Assembly: GCA_963971535.1 (NCBI GenBank)
Contig: OZ020594.1
Span: forward strand, 116,099,127 to 116,163,126
Length of the DNA stretch: 64,000 nucleotides
Direction of reading: 5' to 3'
Source: Notolepis coatsorum
Taxonomy: Eukaryota; Chordata; Actinopteri; Aulopiformes; Paralepididae
Below are positions 22,039 to 31,601 of the stretch, in pieces. Under the pieces are notes generated by a model. It was not told where the DNA came from. It saw only the letters and a program-made list of their open reading frames with translations, and made no database searches. Within the stretch, counting starts at the first letter, position 1; each line of letters begins with the position of its first letter. A program made the position numbers and the translations under genes.

Positions 22039-23337
22039 CAGGGGTGTACAGTGCGATATATATGTCGCACGTGCGACACTGACGTCAGTCTGTGCGATGA
22101 AAGGATTGACTTCAATAGCACTGGTGCGATGGCCCGCGATGGCCCGCTATCCACTTGGTACTTGTAGTCTTGTGCGATTAAATACAATGTCCCTTCTGCG
22201 TAAGACTCCATATATCAAACACCAAATCCCATAATACCTAGCGAACAATATCCCCGCGAGTTGCGAGCAGTGACTCATATCCGCTCGGCTCAGATCACAA
22301 CACAGCAGGACTCGTCTCAGCAGCAGCAGCTCGTCTCAGCAGCGTTTGGAACGCGGACATTGAAACAGAGCTAGTGGATATTGTTGTCGCGACCCAAAAC
22401 AAATCCCTGCTGTTTTATTCGGCAACGGGTCAAATGCATATAACATGCTTTGCAATCCTCGCGTCATAAAGTCCGAAATGAACGTTACGTTAGCATGAGC
22501 TTACAACAAGCTGTTCATAGCCATATAGAGAGAACAGCAGACATTCTCCCTTCTCTGTGTGTGTGTGTGTGTGTGTGTGTGCGTTTGGAAAGATAACATG
22601 AAGTCAGACGAGTATATTATATTGATAGTAAATGTACTGAGGGTGGACAGATAATGTTGATATTTAAACATAAAAAATACAATACAAAATAAATGTATTC
22701 ATGATCATGCAACATAAAACGGTTGCGTGTTGTGAGTTCCAAAACATTTAACTTAAAGTTTAAAGCTCAATATATCAAAACGTGGCACTTTACAGTGAAC
22801 AGGAGGTCTATGTGTATTAAAAACAATAGATTGTTTTTCCTTTAAAAGTCTGGAAGAGGTCAAAAATAAAAATGTCAAATGATATTTCCGTTGCCTTTTT
22901 TGAGTTGATCTAATGTTACTGATTGTGTTAAATGGGCTTATGTTATGATATCGTCTCATATCGATTGCAGGCACCTGCATCGTATCATATCGTGGCATAT
23001 ATCAGCAAATATCGTATTGTTGTCCAAAGAATCTATATCGTATCGTATCGTGATGAAACTGGTGATTCCCACCCCTAGTAGAGTCCATACACCCAACACC
23101 AAATCCCATAATTCCTTACACGTAACGTGTCTGGCTGTGTGACGTCAACTTGTCAGCATAAAATGACAGCCAAACATGGCACTGCAACTAAATAACACAA
23201 ATACAATAGGCACATTTGTGACTGTTACAAATATAACACATTTTATACTTGTGCTACAAGATTTTGGCCTGTGCTACAAAACGATCAACCTCTGTAGCAC
23301 CAGTGCTATGTGCAAAAAAAGTTAACGTACAGCCCTG
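22039..23337. mobile_element. hAT element, 1.3 kb, in the minisatellite
   Basis: Ends 'caggggtgtacagtgcga' and 'aacgtacagccctg', flanked by TCTTTAAC / TCTTAAAC (22031-22038 and 23338-23345). Inside is the right end of another hAT ('ggtgattcccacccctag', near 23060-23078), the same family as 43805-44532, and a (gt)n run at 22557-22581. No transposase frame is recognisable. Confidence 0.85.
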
Positions 23338-23880
23338 TCTTAAACCCATTCTAGATGCATCTACCTCATCTTAAACCCATTCTAGATGCATCTACCTCAT
23401 CTCAAACCCATTCTAGATCCATCTACCTCATCTTAAACCCATTCTAGATCCATCTACCTCATCTTAAACCTATTCTAGATCCATCTACCTCATCTTAAAC
23501 CTATTCTAGATCCATCTACCTCATCTTAAACCCATTCTAGATCCATCTACCTCATCTTAAACCCATTATAGATCCATCTACCTCATCTTAAACCCATTCT
23601 AGATCCATCTACCTCATCTTAAACCCATTCTAGATTAATCTACCTCATCGTAAACCCATTCTAGATGCATCTACCTCATCTTAAACCCATTCTAGATCCA
23701 TCTACCTCATCTTAAACCCATTCTAGATGCATCTACCTCATCTCAAACCCATTCTAGATCCATCTACCTCATCTTAAACCCATTCTAGATCCATCTACCT
23801 CATCTTAAACCCATTCTAGATCCATCTACCTCATCTCAAACCCATTCTAGATGCATCTACCTCATCTTAAACCCATTCTA

Positions 23881-24690
23881 GTAGGATGCTGCTATAGACC
23901 ACCGGGCTCAAATACTCAGTACCTGGAGGATATATGCACACATTTGCAGACAGTTACTGACATCAACAGTGAAATATATTTTGTTGGGCACCTGTCGACC
24001 TGAACATAGACTGGTTCTCTAAAACAAGTACACTGAAAAAGAAGTTAAAGGATGCAGCCAGTGTCTGTAATCTGTCACAGATTGTGCATTTACCCACAAG
24101 AGTTAATAGCAGGGGCATGGGAAGATCCTCCTCTACTTGTATAGATCATGTTTTACTAACTCTATTGATATGTGTTCAAAGGTTGTATCGGTACCAATAG
24201 GCTTTAGTGATCATAATATCATTGCAATGGCAAGGAAAACTAAGGTGCCAAAAGCTGGGCCTACGGTAATTTACAAAAGAATGTAAAAAGGTTTTTGTGA
24301 AAATGCATTTGTTGAAGATCTGAACAAGATAGAGTGGGATAGTGTGATTAAATGAACTCAGGAGGCCTTACAATTATTTATGAAATTGTTTTTAACCATC
24401 TGTGACAAACATGCACCTGTGAGGAAATTAACCATCAGAGCAACAAAAGCCCCCTGGCTTGATTTGGAGTTAAGAAGGTGTAGTATGACGGAGAGGGAAC
24501 AACTGAAAAAAACTGCTATTACATCTGGCAGCTCAGATGATTGGCAGGCTTACCGTTCAATGAGGAACAAAGTCAAAAAAATTAAACTCAAAAGAAAAAA
24601 CAATACTACCAATTCAAGTTTGAAGAAATTAAGGGTGAGAGCAAAAGGTTATGAAGAACCTTTAATGAAGTCATGGGAAAAGATAACATG
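23881..24690 (+). pseudogene. LINE endonuclease C-terminus and linker, segment 3
   Basis: Frames read VGCCYRPPGSNTQYLEDI, DLNIDW (with a frameshift just before), TLKKKLKDAASVCNLSQIVH, then CIDHVLLT and IGFSDHNIIAMA. The SDH catalytic block of an APE endonuclease is present. From 24380 comes the linker with KAPWLDLELRRC and a basic stretch. The RT is absent; sequence turns into other material near 24695. Together with segments 1 and 2 it is one LINE, split twice. Confidence 0.75.
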
Positions 24691-24744
24691 AAAAAGACTC
24701 CCTCGGCTTCCGTAGGGAGAGGCAAACGAGATGGCTGCTGGAAG

Positions 24745-27185
24745 TTATATTATCGTATAGCTCTGCTCAGCGTCATAGTGCAAATACGGATAAACCCCTC
24801 CTTCCCTCTTTTCTGATTGGTCGGGGGGTTTGACCCTCTTTTCATTCGGTCCTGCCGCGCTGATTGGTCAGTACAGCACGGGGGGGGAGGAATTCCCTGA
24901 CTCCTGACCTATCACGGTCGGTTGAGTCATAGAAATCCCCCCCGTCATAGAATACGTCACTGGGCACGTTTCTATTGGTCGCTGACTTCCGTGAGTTCTT
25001 TACAGGCCCCATGTGTGGTTCTCTGTTATTGTCAAGTTGTCGTGGCGGAGCGTAGGGACTTGGTGTTCTGCTACGCTCGATATATGTGTAACTTGAGCCT
25101 TTTTGTCACATGGCTCAATGTTACATTGACTTTTCAAGTTGTTGCTCACGTGGGAAGTCTCTCTGGGCGTTCCTGTCCCTTCCTTGTGGAGTAGGTTGAC
25201 GGGGTATTGTCTTTTTCCCTCAGCCGCGTCACATGGGACCCATGTCCGTCTTCTTGTTTCTCTTTTTTATAGAAAAGAGGAAATAAAGAACAACGGCTTC
25301 TTGTCGTTCTCCCAGGCGGCTTGGAGGAACAATGTCTGGTGTCTTGTTAGACTATCCATTGATGTGTTTTGGGTCTCGACGTGTACATAGTGCTGGCCCT
25401 GGGTGCTTCTCATAAGAATCACGCATGGGCCTGCATGCCTTGGTTGCTCATCATTAAAACTGCGTTTTTATGGGGCGACTGGGATGGAGTCTGTCTCTTC
25501 CGAGCGCCAGTGTTGTCTCGATGACTTCTCGTTCATATCTGGGGGATGTTAACGGAATAGATCAAAGCATAGGTAGAGGGGCCTCACGCCCTTGGGGTGG
25601 GCCATCGAGCGCGGTACGTAAGGGACCGTCTGGGTGGCGCCCTCTATAATGTTTTGGATCGACACGCGTACCTACCCCCCTCCTAGTGTTGGGGATGTCG
25701 GCGTGATTATGGCACGGGACTGGTTCTGGTCGCGCCGGTCCAGGTCAGTTAACCCGTTGTCCGCCGGGGACGCAGATCTGCTGTTCTGGTACCCTGAGGG
25801 ACTTTCTTCGGGGGGGGGGGGGTGTCACAGGGTTTTGCCGTTATGGAGATGTTCGTGGTTGTGTTACTATTTGTTACCCCTCACTGTTGCTTGGTCCATG
25901 TTGTGTTGTACCTTGCGCTGCGCTAAGGGGGCCTGGTCCTTCTCCATTCTTTTTGCCCCTCTCTTCTCCTGCTTAAGCATGGCTGGGAGGGGGCTGTTGA
26001 GGTGGTTCTTATGGAACTCCTCTGGCATCCCTGTGTACGTCCCGGGCCCGGTTTGAAATTGTTTTCGTCAACCCGTAGGCCTGGGATAACCCCTTTTTGA
26101 AAACTGAAACACTTGTACTGCGGTATAGCCAGTGTATACCCGCAGGTGTGTTTGAGTTTTTTCCTGAGGGGTTATAGGAACAACCACCTCATGTTTGAAC
26201 CAAGGGGGTGGTTGGTTCCCCGGTGTGTTGGAGTGGAGTCAACTCCCGGGTTAGTCCGTTTGAGTGTGCGTGTGTCGACCCCTCTAGAGAGTCGGGGGGG
26301 TTTTGTGGAGGCTGTGACATGGTGCACAACAATGCCAGCATACGCCCTTTCCACCGGGGTGCTGTTTCAGCTGACCCCTTTGGCGCCTGTCTAGTCCGCA
26401 GTGCTCCAGGCTCAGGTCAAGTGCCTGTTGCCTGGATTGAGGGATCGACCTCTTCTGGAGCTCGTCTCCCCGGTGCGCTGCCTGCTCCCGCTGTAGGTGT
26501 AGCCTCTTGAGTGCTTCGAGTTTACAGGCATGCCATCCTGAACACGCCCGATCTCGTTTGATTTCGGAGGCGGTATAGGTTCAGGCCTGGGTTGTGCTTG
26601 GATGGGTGACTGCCTGAGTATACCAGGGTCAGTGAGTCAGGCGGCGTGCTATTGGTGGGAAGGGCCTGCTCTTGGATGGGCCCTGTCCGAATACGCTGGC
26701 GATGTGGGGGGCGGTGTCACTAGTGACCGCCTGGTGAGGTCTCGATGCTGTGGCGTCATTGGCCTCTCCAGGCCCCCCTTTTTCCGGGGGGGGGGGGTCC
26801 TGTCCCTTCTGGGTCTGGGTCCTCCTTCGCACTCCGCTGCTACGGCCTTGCCACGGGGTTGGGCTTTGCTCTTGACCCCGTGATTTTAGGGGTGGTAGCG
26901 GGGGTTTGTTCCTTTTTCCGTTCGTTCCCTAGTGGCATGCGGGTTGTGCGTTTGTGTAGTCGTGGGTACGCCCCACGGTCTGCTCACCCTGTGTGTTGAG
27001 TTGCTCAAGCTCCTCTTCGCGCAGTCGGATCCGTATCCCTTCCGTCCTCCAATAGGGAGGGTCGGGGGGGCTCGGGTCCTCCCCGGTTCTGATGGTTGTG
27101 GGGGGCCTCAGCGGGGTACATTTGTCGAGCTCAGCTCTGCTCAGCTCCTGTGTTGCACTATGACACTGAGCAGAGCTATACAATA
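24745..27185. mobile_element. 2.4-kb terminal-inverted-repeat element, unclassified
   Basis: The left end 'gttatattatcgtatagctc' followed by 'tgctcagcgtcatagtgcaa' is matched, reversed with few changes, at 27143-27185 ('ttgcactatgacactgagca' then 'gagctatac'). The interior is unusually rich in G and T, with runs of G at 25810-25821, 26788-26797 and elsewhere. It has no convincing protein; the many small open frames are Gly/Arg/Pro-rich and match nothing I know. A 5S rRNA-like segment lies at 26519-26639. The smaller element 27189-27484 shares the inner part of its terminal repeat, so both belong to one family. The superfamily is not clear. Confidence 0.65.
26519..26639 (+). pseudogene. 5S rRNA-like sequence inside a DNA transposon
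   Basis: About 120 nt colinear with vertebrate 5S rRNA. It has 'catcctgaacacgcccgatc' then 'tcg' in the 5' third, a box-A-like 'tcgtttgatttcgg', and a box-C-like 'cttggatgggtgactgcctg' then 'agtataccag' in the 3' third. The middle ('ggcggtataggttcag') is diverged and the 3' closing stem is weak, so it is probably not a working rRNA gene. Known 5S-derived elements in fish are SINE3 retroposons, but no SINE body follows here and the copy sits inside a TIR element. Confidence 0.7.
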
Positions 27186-27188
27186 ATA

Positions 27189-27484
27189 TAACGTACGGTT
27201 ATGTATATAACCATAGTTATACGAGTATAGTGACGCTCAGCGTCAGGACTCCCCGGAGCATCCCTTGATCTTGCCTTGTGGTGAAAGATTGGGAAGGAGA
27301 TGAGGGCATGGCCACACCCCTGCTTATGTAGGTAGCGGATGGGGGTGTGGTCAGACAGATGGTATGTAAAGGTACATTGTGAGTTTTTATTCAGTGCGCA
27401 AGTACTGAGGTGGAGTATTTGCACTATGACGCTGAGCGTCACTATACTCATAACTATGGTTATATACATAACCGTACGTTATAG
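27189..27484. mobile_element. MITE with about 57-bp terminal inverted repeats
   Basis: The left repeat 'ataacgtacggttatgtata' continues through 'gtatagtgacgctcagcgtc'. Its reverse copy is at 27425-27484. The inner 'gctcagcgtcatagtgcaaa' matches the terminal repeat of the adjacent 24745-27185 element. It is about 296 bp and non-coding. Confidence 0.85.
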
Positions 27485-27558
27485 CTCCCGACGGTCAATT
27501 AAAATAACCTCTCCAAATTCAGAAGAAAAGCTAAAACAATAATGAAAGGACATAAACA

Positions 27559-28173
27559 ATGAGTCGAAAGAGTCAAAGGAAACGTAAAAAACAGGAGAAC
27601 GATGACGAAAACGGCGAGATGGACGAAGTAAGACTAGCTAACATGGATGAAGATGGCGACGGTGAAAACACGACTGAAACAATTCAAGAGGGACTAGCCA
27701 ACATTAGCAGAGAGATATGCAACCTTAAGACAGAACTGAAAAACGATTTGAAAACGACACAAGAAGAATTAAAGACAGAACTGATGACAGAACTCAAAGA
27801 TTTTAAAAAGGAAATTAATCAAGAACTGAGAGCTAACGCACTACAAGCCCAAGCACAAAGCACCAGAATACACGAGGCGGAGGCACGCATCGGAGAAACA
27901 GAAACATGGAACATGACAGTCAAGGAAACACTCCTCAAGTCTTTGGAACAGCAGAGAGCCATGCAAGAAGTGCTAACGGACATGGAAGGGAGGTCCAGAA
28001 GAACAAATATGCGCATCTATAACGTACCGGAGGGCACTGAAAGAAAGGGGATTCGGTTCCAGACACCCCTCACTAAGATCCGAATCCACTGGGACTCTGG
28101 CACACACACATATGACAGCGCTGAGGAAGCCGCACAGGATCTGCTCCTTTTTTTCGCGGGGGCCTGCACTTGA
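27559..28173 (+). pseudogene. L1-like ORF1 (coiled-coil RNA-binding protein), internally deleted
   Basis: In L1-type LINEs, ORF1p binds the element RNA as a trimer. The 204-codon frame has a basic start (MSRKSQRKRKKQEND) and a long heptad-rich coiled coil at about residues 45-145 (repeats such as KTELKNDLKTTQEELKTEL). It then reaches the start of the RRM (GRSRRTNMRIYNVPEG). The sequence jumps straight to a C-terminal block (IRFQTPLTKIRIHWDSG), so most of the RRM and part of the C-terminal domain are deleted in frame. A start at 27559 fits, with no upstream ATG in frame. Confidence 0.75.
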
Positions 28174-28359
28174 GTGGAGTCTATCCCCCCAACGGGACGT
28201 AAGCCATGGGATGGCGAGCGAACGTCTGTTTGTTTTTGGAAGCCAATTGTTGTTTTTGTTAATGTTACACCTGTTCTCTATGTGTATGTCTAACTGTTCA
28301 TGTTTAGTAATGTGTGAATTCCGGGTTGACAGTGTCAGGTTCATGTTGTTAAAGCACAG

Positions 28360-29376
28360 ATGAGTAGAAACTTTAAGGTGGTATCTATAAATGTAAATGG
28401 TCTGGTTAACCCAGTTAAACGGAGTAAAGTCATAACCAAATTGAAACGTGAAAAAGCTCAAATTATCTTTTTACAAGAAACGCATCTCTCTCAGACGGAG
28501 CACGAGAAACTCAAGAAATATGGATATAGGAATACGTTCTATAGCTCGTTTAAAACGGGTTTCAAAGGTTTCTATAAATTCATATTTGGTCTGATAGCAG
28601 CGGAATCTGAGGGGATACTAATCTGTGGGGGAGATTTTAATACTATTCTTAGTCGTGAGCTGGACACTACAAGCCATAGGGTAAACAGGACTCCACAGAC
28701 AAAAATAATTACTGCTTCACTTGATGTATGGCAAGATCTCCACCCGTCTGAGAGAGATTACACCCACTATTCTGTTCCTCACTCTGTTTATTCAAGAATT
28801 TACTATCTTTTTATGTTTAGAGATGATAGACATAGGATAAGGGATTGTACTTTGGGAACTACTGACATATCAGACCACTCTGCAGTCTATATGACTTTAC
28901 ACTTGGATAGTAGGCCAAGGAACACACTATTGAGGCTTAACACAGGAATATTGAATAACAAAACAATTAGTGAAAGTATTAGGACAGAAATAAAAACATA
29001 TATAGAGAATAATGATAATGGTGAGGTTAATCCAGTGATTGTTTGGGATGCTGCAAAAGCTGTGCTAAGGGGGGAAATGATTGCCATCACAGCAACACTG
29101 AAGAGGACGAAAGAGCGCAAATATCAGGATCTAACCCAAAAATGTACATCTCTAGAGCAACAGCATAAAAATACTCCAACTAGTCAGCTGCTACAGCAAA
29201 TTAGGGAAACAAGAAAATTGATTGACAAAGTCTATAAAGACGACATTGAGAAAAAAAATCTAGATTTTTACATCAAACATATTATGAATCAGGCCCAAAG
29301 GCTACTAGATTATTGGCCAGAAGGTTGCGAAAGCAACATACCCAAAATACAATTAATAAGATTAAAGATCCCTTAA
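28360..29376 (+). pseudogene. L1-like ORF2 endonuclease, internally deleted
   Basis: The 338-codon frame starts MSRNFKVVSINVNGLVNPVK, the typical N-terminus of an L1-type APE endonuclease, with catalytic Asn (NVNGL) and Glu (FLQETHLS). After YRNTFYSSFKTG the sequence jumps to FKFIFGLI-like, ESEGILICGGDFNTIL. A block of several dozen residues, normally holding the 'NVYAP' strand, is therefore missing. The catalytic SDHSAVYM follows near residue 172. Beyond that is the coiled linker (KRTKERKYQDLTQKC). The frame ends at 29376 after a frameshift near 29310; the linker continues in another frame (29313-29636: [28 protein letters not shown]). The missing strand should inactivate nicking. Confidence 0.75.
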
Positions 29377-29636
29377 CTGGAGTAGTGTCCAGTAATTTGG
29401 AAGATATAGAGAAGGCCTTTGAATCATACTACAAAAACCTATATACACAACCAGCACAAATAGATAGTGAAGGCACTATTGCATTCCTAAGGTCTCTTGA
29501 CCTGCCCTCCATTGGCAAAATGCAGAACAAAATTATAACTGCAGAAATCACTATAGAGGAGTTAGACAGGACAATATCTAATCTTAAAGCTAACAAATCG
29601 CCAGCTAGTGACGGCCTTCCAGCAGAATGGTACAAA
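29313..29636 (+). pseudogene. L1-like ORF2 linker and start of RT, shifted frame
   Basis: Reads [17 protein letters not shown], then [25 protein letters not shown]. The 'K.SPG.DGL..E.YK' block marks the entry to L1-type RT. It is cut after WYK by the 5'-truncated Rex1-like LINE; the RT resumes at 39736 with 'tttttgccaggaaatcatgc'. Confidence 0.75.
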
Positions 29637-30148
29637 GCATCGACGGGGCACCAGTTGAGAGAGTGAACAGTTTCAAGTACCTCGGAGCCCACATATCCGA
29701 GGACTTGACATGGACCACACACATTGACAGTGTTGTGAAGAAGGCACGACAACACCTCTACTTCCTCAGGCGCCTAAGGAAGTTCCAAGTCAGTCAGAAG
29801 ATCCTTAGGAACTTCTACTCATGTACAATCGAGAGCATCCTGACTGGCAACATCACCTCCTGGTTTGGGAATAGCACTGCACAAGACCGTAGCAGACTAC
29901 AAAGAGTGACACGTTCAGCCGAACGCACAATTGGAGGGGGGCTTCCCACCCTCCAGACATTTACAACAAGCGGTGCAGGGGGAAGGCTAAGAGAATCATC
30001 AAGGACTCCAGCCACCCGAACAACTGCCTCTTTGAACTGCTGCGGTCAGGCAAGCGATACCGGAGTCTTAAGGCGAGCACAGAAAGACTCAGAAGAAGCT
30101 TCTATCCCCAGGCCATCAGGCTGCTCAACGAACAATAAACACTATGCA
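29637..30148 (+). pseudogene. Rex1/CR1-like LINE copy 2, RT C-terminal part
   Basis: Matches 7158-7660 of copy 1 closely ([40 protein letters not shown]). A one-base change in the frame near 29960 alters the last part compared with copy 1. It is 5'-truncated inside the L1-like LINE. Its 3' UTR continues at 39258-39735 on the far side of the BEL/Pao element. Confidence 0.85.
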
Positions 30149-30153
30149 ACAAC
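30149..30153. other. Target-site duplication of BEL/Pao, left
   Basis: ACAAC, repeated at 39253-39257 directly after the 3' LTR. Copy 1 of the host LINE has the uninterrupted sequence at about 7667-7682. Confidence 0.9.
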
Positions 30154-31557
30154 TGTTCTGAAGGATCAGATTAAACCGAATATATATATTTATTTATATA
30201 TATATATTTAATTGTATTTGTATATCCCCTGATATCCCTTGTATATTCCTTGTACAATATGCATTGAATATCCCTTCTAGTCTACTGAACATCCCATAAT
30301 AGTCTCCATTCTACCATTGGACGAGACCTTGGTGCCAGGTCGCCATACCCCTCAAACCAGGTTCAATCGTACCGCTCAACATGTATGGACAAGTCCTAGT
30401 TCCGCGTAGGAATATGTCTACCGCACCACTAATGGTACTATTTGTTCATAGTGCGTATATATACTGCGCTATTGAAGTGGAGCTTTCTTTTAGTCCAGTT
30501 CCTTACCCTCCAACAGAGTGACAGACGCAAAAGCCTCCCCGCGAACCACGTGTGGGCAGTAAGGCCAATTCGGCCCAGTATCGGCATTGAGACATCGTGT
30601 ATATTAATATTTGAATAGTCATATTTGGCACTATATCGTCGAGTTGGACGTATTCTATTAAGCTAATAATAGTCTATTCATATGTAGTGCCTCGTGCGGT
30701 AAGAGTTCTATAGTAATCAGCACCCCCATCGTTTCGGGCATCAGCTGGACGCTTATCCAGGGTGGTTGACCCCACGTGAAGCTGCACCCGAGGAGCTCCA
30801 GGCCAAAGAGCGAGTGGACCTGTATATTGGATTATTCTACCGACGACGGCTAGCCTTCCCCGGCTTGGATTATGCTTTGAGTACTTTGATTATTCTATGG
30901 ATAAAGGCCAACACTGCGGTGTGTTGGAAATACCCCCCCCCGGAGAGGACGACAGGTGAGACGGCGCTCTGCACAGTGAGGTCGCCTCACGTCTCTCCGT
31001 CGTGGACCGGAGGACGCCGGCCACAGAGGGTCCAACTGCATTCATCTGTGGATCGAGGATCGTTGGGCACCGTGTCGCACAACTGTGGACTCTCCCAAGA
31101 TACCCTCGGCCAGACGGGATCCAGCCAGTGACTCTCTAACCCCCCCCCCCTCCAGCTGTCCTACAAGCAGTCGGAACCTTCCCCTAGTGTATCCAGCTAT
31201 ATAATCATTCAAGTATCATTGCTATTGTTCCCTAAATATTCCAGGTTGTATATTTGCTTCCTGCGCAATCAGAGATTGGACATTCGATATTGATCTACCT
31301 ACGAATACTCATTTGCCATAAAAGTGCATACTATTTCAAATCATAAATGTAATTAAGTGATCGTTGTACATACCTTTTGCTATGTATTAAAACTCAAACT
31401 TTCGATTTGGTACATTTGTGTTGGATCCGTTTATCAGGTGGGAGTGTTCAACATATTCATACCTAGTACTGGGTGGCCAGAGTCTAAAGTACAAGAGGTA
31501 GTGGTAGTAAGTATCATATCTAACCATACAGTCAGGGAATTGTACCCCTCAGTTACA
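30154..31557 (+). repeat. BEL/Pao 5' LTR, 1404 bp
   Basis: Starts 'tgttctgaaggatcagatt' and ends 'cccctcagttaca'. A TATA-like 'gcgtatatatactgcg' is near 30452, and an 'attaaaactc' motif near 31387 may serve as polyadenylation signal. Runs of C at about 30942 and 31140 are one base longer than in the 3' LTR. The open frame at 30766-31131 lies entirely in the LTR and recurs in the 3' LTR (frame-shifted); it is not taken as a gene. Confidence 0.95.
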
Positions 31558-31559
31558 AT

Positions 31560-31576
31560 TGGTCCTTCGAGCCGGA
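31560..31576 (+). promoter_or_regulatory. Primer-binding site for tRNA-Tyr
   Basis: TGGTCCTTCGAGCCGGA lies 2 bp after the 5' LTR. It is complementary to the 3' end of eukaryotic tRNA-Tyr (acceptor stem and T-arm, ...TCCGGCTCGAAGGA plus CCA). Minus-strand DNA synthesis would start here. Confidence 0.85.
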
Positions 31577-31601
31577 GGGTAATCAGTGTAATATTAATAT
31601 A

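Larger units (their letters stand above)
20589..23880. repeat. 31-bp minisatellite derived from LINE coding sequence, about 39 units
   Basis: The unit is 'atccatctacctcatctt' plus 'aaacccattctag' (31 bp), in four blocks: 20589-20743, 21213-21551, 21845-22038 and 23338-23880. The blocks are separated by a SINE and two hATs. In the LINE frame one unit encodes QIHLPHLKPIL, which joins directly to VGCCYRPP in segment 3. The repeat is therefore an amplified piece of the endonuclease gene. Common variants are gatcc/gatgc/gatca and ttaaac/tcaaac. Because 31 is not a multiple of three, expansion destroys the frame. Confidence 0.9.

Noticed and set aside
20589-23880. CRISPR-like array (regular short repeats)
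   Set aside because: Units are contiguous with no spacers, the DNA is eukaryotic, and the unit is LINE coding sequence.
26519-26639. Functional 5S rRNA gene
   Set aside because: The middle domain and closing stem are diverged and it lies inside a transposon; a 5S-derived sequence fits better.
25634-26999. Several 80-140 codon frames in the G/T-rich TIR element
   Set aside because: Low-complexity Gly/Arg/Pro/Ser composition, overlapping on both strands, no motif; treated as non-coding.
30766-31131. 121-codon open frame repeated near 38463-38827
   Set aside because: It lies inside both BEL/Pao LTRs and is split into two frames in the 3' LTR by a one-base C-run change; no known LTR-encoded protein resembles it.
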